In this document: positions 20,852 through 32,017 of the stretch, in pieces
Layout: each line of letters starts with the position of its first letter
Position numbering within the stretch: position 1 is the stretch's first letter
Source of the DNA: Phymatolithon calcareum
Taxonomy: Eukaryota > Rhodophyta > Florideophyceae > Hapalidiales
NCBI GenBank assembly: GCA_977006965.1
Contig: OZ345362.1
Coordinates: 1,736,001-1,800,000, forward strand
Direction: 5' to 3'
Length of the DNA: 64,000 nucleotides
Translations under genes and position numbers: made by a program
Notes under the pieces: model-generated
Told to the model about the DNA's origin: nothing
What the model saw: only the letters and a program-made list of their open reading frames with translations
The model's database searches: none

Positions 20852-23800
20852 ATACTATTTTTGAGAAACGGGAAGTAAGAAATCCAGCGCATTACAAATT
20901 TGTTTGTGTGCCAAGGCCCATAAAATTTTATTTTCTGTTCGCGGAGGTATTGCTGTGAAAAGAATGGAGTGTGGAAGGGACTGCGCCAAGATATGCAGGA
21001 ACAGCTTTCCGAATCGGAGACATTGACTCTCAGTCTGCCATATATGTAGGAAGAACAGAAGCGTGGCCTACATGCCGCTTCTCCAAGCTCGAAGATGCCC
21101 GTTTTTTGTCCGAAATTTTGGGCTCACGGGTGTTTTGTTTCAGACATACCTGCCTTGCAATAAGCTAATTCGTTTTTGAATCCACACTAACGAGAAATGC
21201 TCTCATTTTCACTACTAGCGCAGATCGTAAATCTCCCGCACGTACTACGAATTCCTTAAGATTGAATAGTCATACTTCTTATTCAGAAGATACACCACTT
21301 TTTAACCTGGAACACTTCAACGAGCAGAGTGGAAAAATTGGTTCATGGCATGGCGAATGTTTTTAGAGTGCTGATATTTGGACTAAATCGTATGCTCAAC
21401 TCGTTCATAAACATTTTTAACGTCGTGTTAATAAAATTAATAATTGTAGCACACTTTGGACGACACGTGCTGACCCTCATACAACGCTGCTATGTTGTCA
21501 CTACCTCGTGATAATTGTGCGTGGCGCATGTGGTGTAAGCAAAGACGCTTCAATAATCATTTCCAGGTGCGACAGTACTCGTTTCCTCTCCTTACATACA
21601 GTCTCATATCTCTTTTCTAATGCACAGCTAAATGCGTCACTTCGAGCAGCATAGTGACCAGATATATGTGGCGATAAAAGAGGAGCTCAGTACGATTTGT
21701 GCGCTGCAGTGCAGGCAGACGAATGTTCCACAAGTGCATTCGATAAAGAGCTATTCTTCGAATGTAAGGATTAGAAGTTGAAATCACTACCACTTTGTGC
21801 TAACTGGGTTGTCAGAAGACAACTTTTCTTCGATAATGACCGGTTACATCCGACCATCTTTAAGATCAATGTGAATTCCACTGTACACCTCATTAGCTCG
21901 TCTTTCGTTCGAGTTAAAGGACAATACCCTCGCTCGCATTGTGCATCATGTCGTGTCTCTGGGCTTGAAAAATACGAATGACAAAGGTATCTGTCTCTGG
22001 AAATATACATTTAGGGACTTAAGGCGACCGTCTCGATAACTGTGGAAGGCCCAAAAATCAGTTGTAAATAATTATTACAGCGAAATTCGAGACTCTTGAC
22101 TACACGAAGGAAATGGAATTTCTAGACTACTTTCTTCTTCGAAAAAATCCGCACATTGCCGTTGCGCAAGAGCGAAATGTTACACAAGTCCAATAAGAGG
22201 GCCGTAGCAAATTTCTAATACCGAACAAGTATTTCATAGCTGCCAGGTGGACTGATGTGTTTCTGAACGCAATCCGGTTAGTTGATCAATACATTTTTTG
22301 ATATTTCGAAAGATTACTCAAATGGAACAAAGGAGAAATTGAAAGTAACTTTCCAAATCATCAATTCCTCTGAAAATCACGGTTCGACAGAGAGAGGGAG
22401 CTCACTCTTTCTCATCCAGTTAATTCGTGTCAGCAGCATCGAAAGTAAAGAGAAGTACTTGTTCGTTTCTTTGAAACCAGTTGATGTGGAAGGCACATCT
22501 TCCTCTATTCGAGTCTAAACAGTTGTTACTGAAGCAGAGTCGGTACAAACACAAATGAAAGTATATTACGGTATAGAAGCTGTCCAGTAGAATACTGTCC
22601 ATAGATGTCTACGATATGCGGAGATTGCTCTTGATACTTATGTGCAATATATCCCCACTACTTGCAGATATCCGAAAAGCTCTACGGAGCTGAATCAGCA
22701 TTTCCATGGAATCACGACATTAACCTGCATCACAATGTGACACTGTGCGAATGTACCTGACTGATCTCCGGTGAAGCACTTTCTCTTTTGCCCTGCTTTT
22801 CTCAAGTTATAATGCATCTCTCATTACCATGTTGTTTTCCATACTTTGAATGATAAAAAAGGTCTTGAGCGACCTGTGGATCTCTTCCAGTGTGAACGAT
22901 ATGTGCCTTGTCTTCAATGGCTCCCCCGCAGGTGACCATCTTTCATCTCTATAGCAAGGATAATTCAGCGCTCTCATACACCGCCATTCAGTCAGAGTAT
23001 TATCAACGCCGCTGGCTCGCTTGTGATAGACCTCGCAATATGTAATGCTTTCTACTTTTCCCATTAAGTGAATTTCCTGAACCACGTTCCGTTTCCCATT
23101 TCGTGAATTTCCACACTAAAAAATGGTTGGTGTGCATACTCATCATGGGTATGGACTCAAACGATCACGATCAAGCTGCCCCCTCGGAGCTGTAATGTGC
23201 TCTTCATTGCACCTATTTGAGTAAATACGGCAACTTGGACAGCATTTCAGTAATTTCTTCTAAAGGAAATGAACACATGTGTTATCCTTAGAACATAAGT
23301 CTATGCTCTAAGGAAAAAATTAGTAAGAATAGCACTTTTGGTACATCAGATCTATCGGCCTATTGGGTCGCTTTCCTTCTAAGCCCGGTATAGAGAGCTG
23401 GAAACTGCGATCAAATTCAGCCCGACGAATACGGACTCGCCACGCGATCATTCTGCGCACAGTTTGGTGCACAGTTCTGCTGCACGGCCTCGCTTCATTC
23501 AGAATCCTCGTAGCGACTGGGTGGTTAGAGCTCTAGTGAGTACACTGATTGGATCGATTGGTCCAGTCGCCTCACATGTCTGACCAATCCGCTTTGACAG
23601 ACGTTTGGTTTACTAGTTGGACCCAAAAGTCGAACGCGCATGCGCAAGAGGCGGAAGTTTGACGTATGGAGGAGTGCAAGTATCATCGTTTCTGGTAACG
23701 ACTACCTGTAATGAAAAGCATACAGACTGAGTTGATGGACTGAAGAGAAATGACCAATCATCACTGCGGGGGATACTGTATATGCCTTCTCTCCAGTTGA

Positions 23801-24086
23801 GCTCAAAAAAATTTTATCCGACCTGTGGACGAGAGGTACTCCCCGCGATGGTGATTGATGGCGTGGCGTCCTTGGACAATGCATAGACATCTAAAAGAGA
23901 ACTCCCTCTTCCATATCGTTCGTGATTTTAACAGAATTAAATTCACCGGTCAGGCAACAACCCTGCCTGTGCTCCCGTCCACGAATTAGCCCCGTCTCTG
24001 TCCGTCCTCAGCAGACATAAGTTTTTCCATATAAACCACTCCACTCCCACTCTACTCCACAGTTCGTCTCCCATGCCATACCCAAC
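20852..24086. other. AT-rich gene-poor region
   Basis: No gene is supported. A short imperfect stem-loop (TCCTTAGA...TCTAAGGA) lies at about 23286-23318. Some short frames may be decayed continuation of the transposase-like fragment, but no motif confirms it. The last 150 bases are the probable promoter and leader of the sterol reductase gene. Confidence 0.4.
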
Positions 24087-25829
24087 ATGACCACCCCCGC
24101 TCCGGCTCCGTCCCAGGATACCACTCCAGTCGACTCAATCGATACCACACAACTGCGTTGGTGGTGGCGCCCGGCCGCTGTCCCACGACCGCCAGTGCAC
24201 CACCCGCGCGCTCCCTTCCACCTTCTCGATTTTTTGATGCAGTTTCGCTGGATCGTCATAATTCCCGTCGTTCTCCCGCTCTCATTTCTTTGGGCACGCC
24301 TTCACCTGCTGCGGGCTTGGTTCAGTGCTTTTCGTCGCGGCGCCTCCACAGAAAAGAAACACGACCTCAAGGTTGCTGACGTGCAAGCTCAAATTCGCAA
24401 GCGAAACCCATCCACCGACGGTCCCATCTGCACCGCCCGTCCGACATTCTGGTCAGTCTCCAACCGCGATGCACGTTACAAGCGTCGTTCACGATACGAG
24501 GTCAATCTCGCGGACCTTGCTGATATCGTTTCCGTGGATATCTCAAACATGCGTGTCAAGTTTGAGCCCTATGTCTCCATGGGCCATGTCACTGCAACCC
24601 TTCTCCCTCTCGGCGTTTGCATTCCAATTGTCCCCGAGTACGACGATCTCACAGTGGGCGGGCTTGTGTGTGGCTACGGCATCGAGGGCTCCAGCCACAA
24701 ATACGGACTCTTTTACGACGAGGTCGTTGAGATGGAGGTCGTGCTTGCAGACGGAAGTCTGGTTCGTGCAACCCGTGACAATGACCACTCCGACCTTTTT
24801 CATGCCATCCCATGGAGCTACGGTGCTCTTGGAATGCTCGTCAGTGTTACCATGCGTCTCATTCCCATTAAACCGTTCATGAAGGTGACCTATTTTCCGG
24901 TCGCTGGCACGCTGGATGAAATGGCCGAGTACTGGAAACACTTTCTCGTCCCCAAGGACAAGCCCTGGGCTGAGTATGTTGAGGGACTTATTTTCTCCAG
25001 TACCCGCGGCGTCATCATGACTGCAGATTATGTCGACGAAGCTGAGGCGCTGCGTGTCGGCCCCATCAACCGTATGGGGCGCTGGTACAAACCGTGGTTC
25101 CACCGTCATGTTAAGGAGTGTATTCTCAACTGCTCCATGGACGGGGCACCGGTTGTGGAATACGTCCCCACTCGTGATTACTATCACCGACACACCCGAT
25201 CACTCTACTGGGAGGCCGACCTTCTAGTGCCCATGGGAAATCACCCGGTCTTCCGCTACTTGCTAGGATGGATGATGCCGCCGCGTGTATCATTCCTGAA
25301 ACTCACGACTTTCGGAAAGATGTATGATTACTACATGTCGCGTTTTATCGCGCAGGACATTCTTGTTCCGCTCCGCAAGACCGGCGCATGTATGAATCTT
25401 ATGCATGACGAGTTCGATATCTACCCCGTATGGCTGTGTGCGCATCGTGTGTTCAAGACAGGTCGCGGAACCATGTTGGATTGTGAGCCTGACTTTGACA
25501 AAGAACCGCTTGAGCAGGGCGATACTCCTGAGGCGCAGATGTACACCGATGTCGGAATTTGGTATACTCCAGGCCACATCCTGCGCGGCGAACAGTTCGA
25601 CGCGACTGAGGCTAGCCATGCGCTCGAACAGTGGCTCATCGACAACCATGGCTACCAAACATTGTACGCGGTAACAGAGCTGAGCGAGGCCGACTTTTGG
25701 CGTATGTTCGATAAGTCGCTCTATGAAAAGTGTCGCACGCGCTATCGGGCAGTCGGTAACTTCATGGACGTATATTACAAGGTCGGGAAGAAGAAGGGCA
25801 GCGCGCAATTGAAAGAGAGTGGAGATTGA
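24087..25829 (+). CDS. DHCR24: Delta(24)-sterol reductase (DHCR24/DIM1 family)
   Basis: A single-exon 580-aa protein starting at the first ATG. It has a short N-terminal cytosolic or lumenal part, one membrane anchor at residues of about 54-75 (WIVIIPVVLPLSFLWARL), then an FAD-linked oxidase domain. The region with SMGHVTATLLPLG, DDLTVGGLVCGYGIEGSS and HKYGLF, followed by VVLADGSLV and the Asp-Leu-Phe block near residue 235, is the hallmark FAD-binding part of this family. The length is slightly above the usual 510-560 aa. The family reduces the C24(25/28) double bond of sterol side chains in the ER using NADPH and FAD. The gene converges on TIM50 with a 183-bp gap. Confidence 0.95.
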   Translation: MTTPAPAPSQDTTPVDSIDTTQLRWWWRPAAVPRPPVHHPRAPFHLLDFLMQFRWIVIIPVVLPLSFLWARLHLLRAWFSAFRRGASTEKKHDLKVADVQAQIRKRNPSTDGPICTARPTFWSVSNRDARYKRRSRYEVNLADLADIVSVDISNMRVKFEPYVSMGHVTATLLPLGVCIPIVPEYDDLTVGGLVCGYGIEGSSHKYGLFYDEVVEMEVVLADGSLVRATRDNDHSDLFHAIPWSYGALGMLVSVTMRLIPIKPFMKVTYFPVAGTLDEMAEYWKHFLVPKDKPWAEYVEGLIFSSTRGVIMTADYVDEAEALRVGPINRMGRWYKPWFHRHVKECILNCSMDGAPVVEYVPTRDYYHRHTRSLYWEADLLVPMGNHPVFRYLLGWMMPPRVSFLKLTTFGKMYDYYMSRFIAQDILVPLRKTGACMNLMHDEFDIYPVWLCAHRVFKTGRGTMLDCEPDFDKEPLEQGDTPEAQMYTDVGIWYTPGHILRGEQFDATEASHALEQWLIDNHGYQTLYAVTELSEADFWRMFDKSLYEKCRTRYRAVGNFMDVYYKVGKKKGSAQLKESGD

Positions 25830-26012
25830 GCTAGGCTGAAGTTCACATGTTGAAGGTTGATGCATGCTGCTAGTCTCGTTCGTCTGGAGCACCTGAAATT
25901 TTCCACGCAATGATTTTGAAAAGCGCAAGGGTAGTTCCCTCGAGCAGTTATTCGCACCGACGAAGCTACAATATTTGTCAGTTTGCCAATTAGAAGCTAA
26001 AAGAGCATACCT

Positions 26013-27224
26013 TCATGCTCGTTTCTGCAAATCCTTCGCCTCTTTTGGAATCTCAACGGTCGTAGACGGATGAAACAGTTTTGACGTTTTTGTCAGCGTG
26101 TTCCACGCCGCACCTTTTGGAATGTCTTCTTCAGCGGGGGGAGGCGGTGGCGGCGCGCTGCCTGCTCCAAAGAAAAGGCCTCCTTTTCTATCTTGCGCCT
26201 TCTGAAGACGCGCTGATGCGTTAGCGTTGAAAGCCGCAATTCCCTCCTTCACCGATTTGTTGCGCATTGTCGCAAGATGCTCCCGCACATCCTCCACATC
26301 CTCTTTAACGAGGGTCTCCAAAAACGGCATAAGATCGAGAAATGCGGTATCAGTCGAGTCACCTTTCCACTTCGGTACTTGTATTGCGTTTTCTAAATGA
26401 TACTTGACTTGATTCATATCGTGGTCAACGACAATAACTCGAGACAAATCACGGTTTAGCTTCGATAAGTCCTTGACATGGACCCCTCTTTCATACTTGG
26501 TCTCGGCACGATACAGACGATGCGAAATGTAGCCATTAGGGTCCAACCGATCCAAGATAGGAATAGCATACTGAGGCAAACCGGAGGTGAAGACAACAAT
26601 CTCAAAAAATTGAGACAAGTAAGCAAGGAACGCCTCAGCTCCCGGTCGCTTTGCAACTCTCCAACCGCTGCTTCTCGTATATGAAGAATGCACCAACGTC
26701 TCATCCATGTCTATCACCAGCGTTCGCATTATGGGTCCACCAGGATATTGTGGTTGCGCATCAGGAAGCAACTTCTCACGAGATGGCTCGGTGAAGAAGC
26801 GAATTTTCTCATCCAAATCGTCCTTCATCTCCTTCATCAACTGCTTTGTACCGCTGGGGTCGGTGACGTATAACACAGCTCCACCCGCTGCCGCAGCGCC
26901 CACCATAGTGTAAATTCCACGCCAGAGCCAGATGGACAATGTCGTTAAAGCGCCCTGGGGTTTTGCGACTCGACGATTGGCACGACTTGCGTGGGATGCG
27001 CCTTGTCCAGCTGTGGATGATTCCGATACATTTTTTGCTCCTCCAGATTGTACGCTGGTGGAAAACGATGCATTAATGGAAGCGATGCTGCGAGTTGTGC
27101 TGTTCGAGTGCAACTCAGAGAAATTTCTTGAGAAGCGGAGATAGTTCTGGTGCGCTGCTCTTTGCAACTCAAAAGAGCTTGCTGTGGATCGAAGCAAAAG
27201 GAAAGCCTGCCGGAGACCGCCCAT
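26013..27224 (-). CDS. TIM50: TIM50-like mitochondrial import subunit (HAD-type phosphatase fold)
   Basis: A 403-aa single-exon protein. The Arg/Ser/Ala-rich N terminus looks like a mitochondrial presequence, and a membrane segment follows at about 97-118 (LWRGIYTMVGAAAAGGAVLY). The FCP1/NIF-type domain starts with LVIDMDETLVHSS, keeping both Asp of the DxDx(T/V) motif, then FEIVVFTSGLPQYA, DPNGYISHRLYR and VIVVDHD. TIM50 is the presequence receptor of the TIM23 translocase in the inner membrane, facing the intermembrane space. Yeast Tim50 lost part of the phosphatase motif; here it is intact, so residual phosphatase activity is possible. Pro-rich sequence precedes the C terminus. It is divergent from the UBL-FKBP gene with about 520 bp between starts. 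Confidence 0.92.
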   Translation of the reverse strand: MGGLRQAFLLLRSTASSFELQRAAHQNYLRFSRNFSELHSNSTTRSIASINASFSTSVQSGGAKNVSESSTAGQGASHASRANRRVAKPQGALTTLSIWLWRGIYTMVGAAAAGGAVLYVTDPSGTKQLMKEMKDDLDEKIRFFTEPSREKLLPDAQPQYPGGPIMRTLVIDMDETLVHSSYTRSSGWRVAKRPGAEAFLAYLSQFFEIVVFTSGLPQYAIPILDRLDPNGYISHRLYRAETKYERGVHVKDLSKLNRDLSRVIVVDHDMNQVKYHLENAIQVPKWKGDSTDTAFLDLMPFLETLVKEDVEDVREHLATMRNKSVKEGIAAFNANASARLQKAQDRKGGLFFGAGSAPPPPPPAEEDIPKGAAWNTLTKTSKLFHPSTTVEIPKEAKDLQKRA

Positions 27225-27744
27225 GGGAACGCGGTTGTTGACGTGCTGCCGGAGAACAATTCATGCATAAAAAGCTAAGCTGCAGCTTTTTATTATTACG
27301 GCTCAACAATGAATGCTCTTCCTGTTCGTCGAGCCTACTTTACAGATCAGATCAGTCTGATAGACGCAGTCGAAGCAATTAGTCAAACAGGATCAAAGAA
27401 GCTACTTTAGATCACAAATCCAGAAATTCGAATGCCTATCATACCGAATGAACCTTGGAAGGGACAGAAATATTCATAATTATAATGCAAAACTAGATTT
27501 TAACAGCAAACAAAAAATTGGTTTCCCAAAAAATTGGAGTATTTTTTTGGTGCAACGCGTACTCTTTGATCTCACACACCCTCACGTTCCGAATCTCCAG
27601 TCTCGTTCCCGCTTTCTATCTTTGTTTGCCCTGCCTTAGCCCGAGAGTGCAATTTTCGACCTCGCCATCTTGTACTATACGAAGGCAGCCTCAACAACAT
27701 ACAGGCCTCTTGCTCTCCCTGTGTGAAAGCGTCGTGCTTGCAAG
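27225..27744. other. Divergent promoter region
   Basis: About 520 bp between the TIM50 and UBL-FKBP start codons. It must hold both promoters; pyrimidine-rich runs precede the UBL-FKBP start. No specific operator recognised. Confidence 0.5.
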
Positions 27745-29274
27745 ATGACAATTGCCGTAAAAGTGAAATGTTTCAACGGAAAATGCTACGACCTGTCAGT
27801 CGAACCTGAGTCCGATTCCGTCGCAGATTTTCAACAGAAGATCTCCACCGCATCTGGAATCACGCCGGAGCGCCAAACTATTCTCTGCAAGGGCAAAGTG
27901 CTTGACGAGGGCAAGTCAATTTCAGACTATGAGTTCACCGAAGGCATCACAATTAGCGTTGTGCGCCGAGTAGGGAAGGCCCCAGCAGCCTCGGCGCGAT
28001 CGGATTCCGCTGGTGCAAAGCCGAACGCACCCAAGGCGGAGCCAGCTCCGAAAATGGCCGCCGCCGCCGCCACGTCGGCGGCACCCCCACCACCTTCCGT
28101 AGACGGCGCACCGGAGGGCATGCCCTCCCTAGAGGAAATGATGCGCAATCTTGGCATGGGCGGCGCTGGAAGCGGCGCGCTTGGAGGAGGCCCCAATTTG
28201 GCATCACTCCTGAATGGTGCGGGTGGTGGTGCAATGGGTGGCGCCGGCGGTATGGACAACTTTATGCAGCAACTGCCGCAGATGATGAGCGGACTCCTCA
28301 ACACTCCAATGCTTCAGGACTACTTGCAGGACCCCGAAAAGCAGGAGGCATCTAGAGCTGCCATTATGAACAGCCCGTTACTCAAGCATATGGTTGACAA
28401 TGACCCGGAGTTCGCAAAAGTGGTTAGCGATCCGGAAAAATGGAAGGCAAGCATGGAAGCGGCCCGTGCATTGTTCAACCAGACCGGTGCTGCTGGCGCT
28501 GCTGGAGAGGCTTCAAGGGACGCTAACATGAACGATGGGAAATCCGACAGCGCTTCTTCGAAGCGGGCGTCGGCTGCGGACGTTGCCCCGTCGGGTGTGA
28601 ATATCCCAAAACTATCTGAGTCCTACGGACATGCTCTTGGACAGTCGCTGATTAACTCTGGACTTGGACTGGACCCGGAGCTTGTGGTGAAAGGACTACG
28701 CAGCGCGGTTGCAGGAAAGAGCTTCCCGATGGCGCTTCCGGAGTATGAGCGATCGATGGCGCAACTACAGGGCATTGCGGCAGAATTCCTTACAAAGGCG
28801 AATTTGGACGACGCCAACAATTTGTTTGAGGAAATTAAGGAGGACGCACAGGCTGTGATTTTGGAAGAGGGGAAGATTGCATACGAGCGAAGCGAAATTG
28901 CACCGGATGAGACACAGCCGCAGGCGAAGGAAGGGGCAAATGTACTTGTGATTGTCACTGCGCGTTTATTGGACGGCCGTCACTTCTTCACCTGCCCTGC
29001 CGCGGACGAGACGGGAGAGTCTGTGCATCCGCTTACGCTCAATCTTTCGACCGCACCGCCCGCGCTGGCTAAGGGCATTGTGGGTATGCGTGAGTGCGAG
29101 ACGAGGATGCTCTACGTCCATCCGTCAGCATGTGAAGGAATGGCGGAAATGTTTGGAGACTTGCTTCCGCCGAACGCTCTACTCATATTCGACCTGCAGC
29201 TGCTGAGCGCGGATGCGCCAGAAGAGGAAAGCACGACTGTGGAGGAACTTGCTGCGAAGGCTGCTACTGCGTAA
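27745..29274 (+). CDS. Ubiquitin-like / STI1 / FKBP chimeric protein
   Basis: A 509-aa single-exon protein. Residues 1 to about 75 are a ubiquitin-like domain (KVKCFNGKCYDLSVEP, then LCKGKVLDEGKSISDYE). A Gly/Ala/Pro-rich linker leads to an STI1-type region at about 170-255 (FMQQLPQMMSGLLNTPML, HMVDNDPEFAKVV) as in ubiquilins. Residues of about 290-390 match the dimerising N-terminal helices of Mip/FkpA-type FKBPs (SYGHALGQSLINSGLGLDPE). The rest is an FKBP fold (ARLLDGRHFF, LAKGIVGMRECETRMLYVHP, LLPPNALLIFDLQLL), in which several classical active-site aromatics are replaced, so isomerase activity is doubtful. No UBA domain is seen. A co-chaperone that hands clients to the proteasome or to organelles is a reasonable inference. 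A related FKBP lies at 38173. Confidence 0.85.
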   Translation: MTIAVKVKCFNGKCYDLSVEPESDSVADFQQKISTASGITPERQTILCKGKVLDEGKSISDYEFTEGITISVVRRVGKAPAASARSDSAGAKPNAPKAEPAPKMAAAAATSAAPPPPSVDGAPEGMPSLEEMMRNLGMGGAGSGALGGGPNLASLLNGAGGGAMGGAGGMDNFMQQLPQMMSGLLNTPMLQDYLQDPEKQEASRAAIMNSPLLKHMVDNDPEFAKVVSDPEKWKASMEAARALFNQTGAAGAAGEASRDANMNDGKSDSASSKRASAADVAPSGVNIPKLSESYGHALGQSLINSGLGLDPELVVKGLRSAVAGKSFPMALPEYERSMAQLQGIAAEFLTKANLDDANNLFEEIKEDAQAVILEEGKIAYERSEIAPDETQPQAKEGANVLVIVTARLLDGRHFFTCPAADETGESVHPLTLNLSTAPPALAKGIVGMRECETRMLYVHPSACEGMAEMFGDLLPPNALLIFDLQLLSADAPEEESTTVEELAAKAATA

Positions 29275-29926
29275 ACTTGGTGCAGCAACACTTGCGGGCG
29301 CTGGTTTTTATATTCTGCATGGAGATTCGTTGGAGACTAAACATTCTAATTCCTAGTACGAGAGCCCAATTCGCCCTGCACACAGTTTTCCAGGGGTCTT
29401 CGTGGGACAGCACGATAGTGGAGGGTTATCGGATGGAACTGGAACTACTGTAGTAGCCAGGTCGCCTTGCGACTCAGAATATCTACAAAATAAGTAGCAG
29501 CATGCTGCGGAGCTGCAGCTCCGTTAGTGGGGAAAATTGAAGCAGATTTCGAAAATCGAAAAAGCCGACAATAGATTTCGCAATTTTCGTTTTCCTAATG
29601 ATCCCAGCAATTTTTCTGAAAATAGAAGAATACTTACAGCCACAGCTTGAATATTTGAAATTACAGCTGTCCTCAGTTGGTTCGTATCATCGAGTAAATT
29701 TTGCGGTAGGTACGCGGGCGCGCTTGCGAAGCGCAGCGACTTGCCCACTGCCCACCGCCGTTTCGGGGTGCAATCGAACCTTCCCTGCTTACTCTTTCCC
29801 CCGCTCGGCAACGCGCTACTTTTCACCGCTTCCGTCGGCTGCCGCTGCGCACCTCTCCGTTATACTTGCGCCGTCACGTGACGGCCCCTCTGTTTTCGAC
29901 CTTGGTGAACAAACGATATCCCTACC
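29275..29926. other. Intergenic and promoter of PP2A subunit A
   Basis: No gene. The 3' half has pyrimidine-rich and CG-rich stretches and a 16-bp palindrome centred on CACGTG about 45 bp before the start codon. Confidence 0.5.
29870..29885. promoter_or_regulatory. Palindromic CACGTG (G/E-box-like) element
   Basis: The sequence GCCGTCACGTGACGGC is a perfect 16-bp palindrome, 42 bp upstream of the PP2A subunit A start. CACGTG cores with these flanks are bound by bHLH and bZIP factors in many eukaryotes. Placement suggests a promoter element or 5' UTR site; no direct proof. Confidence 0.45.
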
Positions 29927-32017
29927 ATGGCCGCCACGCCTATGGCACAGGACGATGAACTCGACTCTTCCCTTTACCCGATCGCCGTTCTTCTCGACGA
30001 GCTGAAGAATGAGGACATTAATCTGCGGCTCAATGCCACCAAGCGCATCAAGACGATCGCCGCGGCCCTTGGCCCCGAGCGCACTCGCGTTGAACTGCTT
30101 CCATTCCTCACCGAAACTATTGATGATGAAGATGAGGTTCTGCTTACGCTCGCAGAGGAGCTCGGGGACTACATCGACGAAATCGGAGGCCCAGCTTACG
30201 CCCATGTCCTCATGGAACCTCTCGAAACTCTCAGCATTGTTGAGGAAACAATTGTGCGCGACAAAGCAGTCGAGTCTTTGCGCAAAGTGTCCGAGACTGT
30301 CGTCAAATCCAGTTCCGAGCACTCTCGTACGTTGCATATGGACCATCTTTACCCTCTCGTTCAGCGATTAGCCACAGGCGACTGGTTCACGTCGCGAATT
30401 TCGGCATGTGCCCTTTTCGCTGCGGTCTACGTTGGGCTCCCGAAAAATGTTCCGGAACTCAGAGCCGATGTTCTCAATATGTTCAAGACCCTCGCTCGAG
30501 ATGAAACGCCCATGGTTCGTCGCGCGGCCGCCTCAAATATCGGTAACATAACTACGGCAGTTTCGAAAACAGACCCGGAGAAGGTTGCCGAGGAATTGTT
30601 TCCGGTCTTTTCCGATTTGGTTGACGATGAACAGGACAGTGTTCGCTTACTTGTTGTTGAAAATGCCGCCATTTTTGCAAAGGTTATAAGTGATACCAGT
30701 AAGACTACACAGACAACGGTTACAAAATCGGAAGATGAGATGCAAATATCTTCAGAGTCTTCAGCTGTCAATGGTACTACGACGTTTAATGCCGCTGAAG
30801 CAAACGAAAAATCGGATACTTCCGCTGCACCACCCAAAGAACCTACTTCTAATGGCGAACCAGAAGCTTCTTCTGTACCCGCTGTGGAAAATTCGTTTCG
30901 ATCTCGTCCTGGGGGCAGTGAGCGAATAATCGATATGTTGCGAGGTTTTGCAGTGGATAAGTCTTGGCGTGTTCGCTACATGGTCGCAGACCAGCTTAGC
31001 GATATGTGCGACGCCTTGGGCCCGGATGCCACCCGCAAGGACCTGCTTCCGGCTTTTCTGCGTCTTCTGAAGGATAACGAGCCGGAGGTGCGAACAGCTG
31101 CGGCATACAAAGTCACGGAGCTCACGAAGCGTATCCTAGCCTTGCCTCCTCCGACTGGCACGGACACTGGCACCGGGCTAGAGCTGGTGATCCGTGATAT
31201 TTTGCCCCCGATTCAGGACCTTGTGAATGATAGTTCGCAGCATGTGCGTGCTGCCCTCGCGTCCAATATTATGGGTCTCGCACCGGCGCTGGGGGTGGAA
31301 GTTACTGTGCAACATTTGGTCGATATTGTTCTTTCTTTGTTGAAGGATGAGTATCCCGAAGTTCGTCTTAATGTCATCGCAAAACTTGATAAGGTCAGCT
31401 TTATTATGTCTATCGACAAACTGAGCGGAGAACTTTTACCCGCAATTGTTGATCTTGCGGAGGACAAGAATTGGAGAGTTCGGCTTGCGATTATTGCACA
31501 TATTCCGTTGTTGGCGCGGCAGCTCGGTAGGGAGTTTTTCGAGAGCAATAAGAAGCTTGGTGAGCTTTGCATCAGCTGGTTGGGCGACAGCGTTTGCTCT
31601 ATCCGAGAAGCGGCCATCGGTAATTTGAAATCACTCACGGAGGTGTTCGGGGTCGATTGGGCGAAAGAACATATTGTGCCGCAAGTGTTGGGGATGTTCG
31701 ATACGTCGAACAATTACTTGCTACGCATGACGTCGCTGTACGCTATCGGGGGACTTTCAGAGCTCGTGGGGCCGGAAACCGTGGAAGAATCGTTCTTGCC
31801 GGTGATGACGGAGCGGGCTTGCCGTGACCCTGTACCGAACGTGCGTTTCTGTTCGGCAAAAACGCTTACTATTGTGATCCCGTTTGTCCGCAAGGATGTG
31901 CGCGAATCCAAGATCAGGCCTTGTCTTATGTCCCTTGTAGAACCAACGGAGACAGATCGGGATGTGAACTATTTTGCGCAGCAGGCACTTCAAAAGTTGA
32001 GTTCGTGTGCCTCGTGA
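29927..32017 (+). CDS. PPP2R1A: PP2A 65-kDa scaffold subunit A (HEAT repeats)
   Basis: A 696-aa single-exon protein built almost entirely of HEAT repeats. The N terminus ([61 protein letters not shown]) is typical of PP2A-A. Later repeats keep the family phrasing ([69 protein letters not shown]). It scaffolds the catalytic C and regulatory B subunits of protein phosphatase 2A. The usual length is about 590 aa. The surplus is mainly a low-complexity Ser/Thr/Glu/Ala insertion at residues of about 255-330, between HEAT repeats of the central part. The start at ACCATGGCC has a strong context. Confidence 0.96.
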   Translation: MAATPMAQDDELDSSLYPIAVLLDELKNEDINLRLNATKRIKTIAAALGPERTRVELLPFLTETIDDEDEVLLTLAEELGDYIDEIGGPAYAHVLMEPLETLSIVEETIVRDKAVESLRKVSETVVKSSSEHSRTLHMDHLYPLVQRLATGDWFTSRISACALFAAVYVGLPKNVPELRADVLNMFKTLARDETPMVRRAAASNIGNITTAVSKTDPEKVAEELFPVFSDLVDDEQDSVRLLVVENAAIFAKVISDTSKTTQTTVTKSEDEMQISSESSAVNGTTTFNAAEANEKSDTSAAPPKEPTSNGEPEASSVPAVENSFRSRPGGSERIIDMLRGFAVDKSWRVRYMVADQLSDMCDALGPDATRKDLLPAFLRLLKDNEPEVRTAAAYKVTELTKRILALPPPTGTDTGTGLELVIRDILPPIQDLVNDSSQHVRAALASNIMGLAPALGVEVTVQHLVDIVLSLLKDEYPEVRLNVIAKLDKVSFIMSIDKLSGELLPAIVDLAEDKNWRVRLAIIAHIPLLARQLGREFFESNKKLGELCISWLGDSVCSIREAAIGNLKSLTEVFGVDWAKEHIVPQVLGMFDTSNNYLLRMTSLYAIGGLSELVGPETVEESFLPVMTERACRDPVPNVRFCSAKTLTIVIPFVRKDVRESKIRPCLMSLVEPTETDRDVNYFAQQALQKLSSCAS

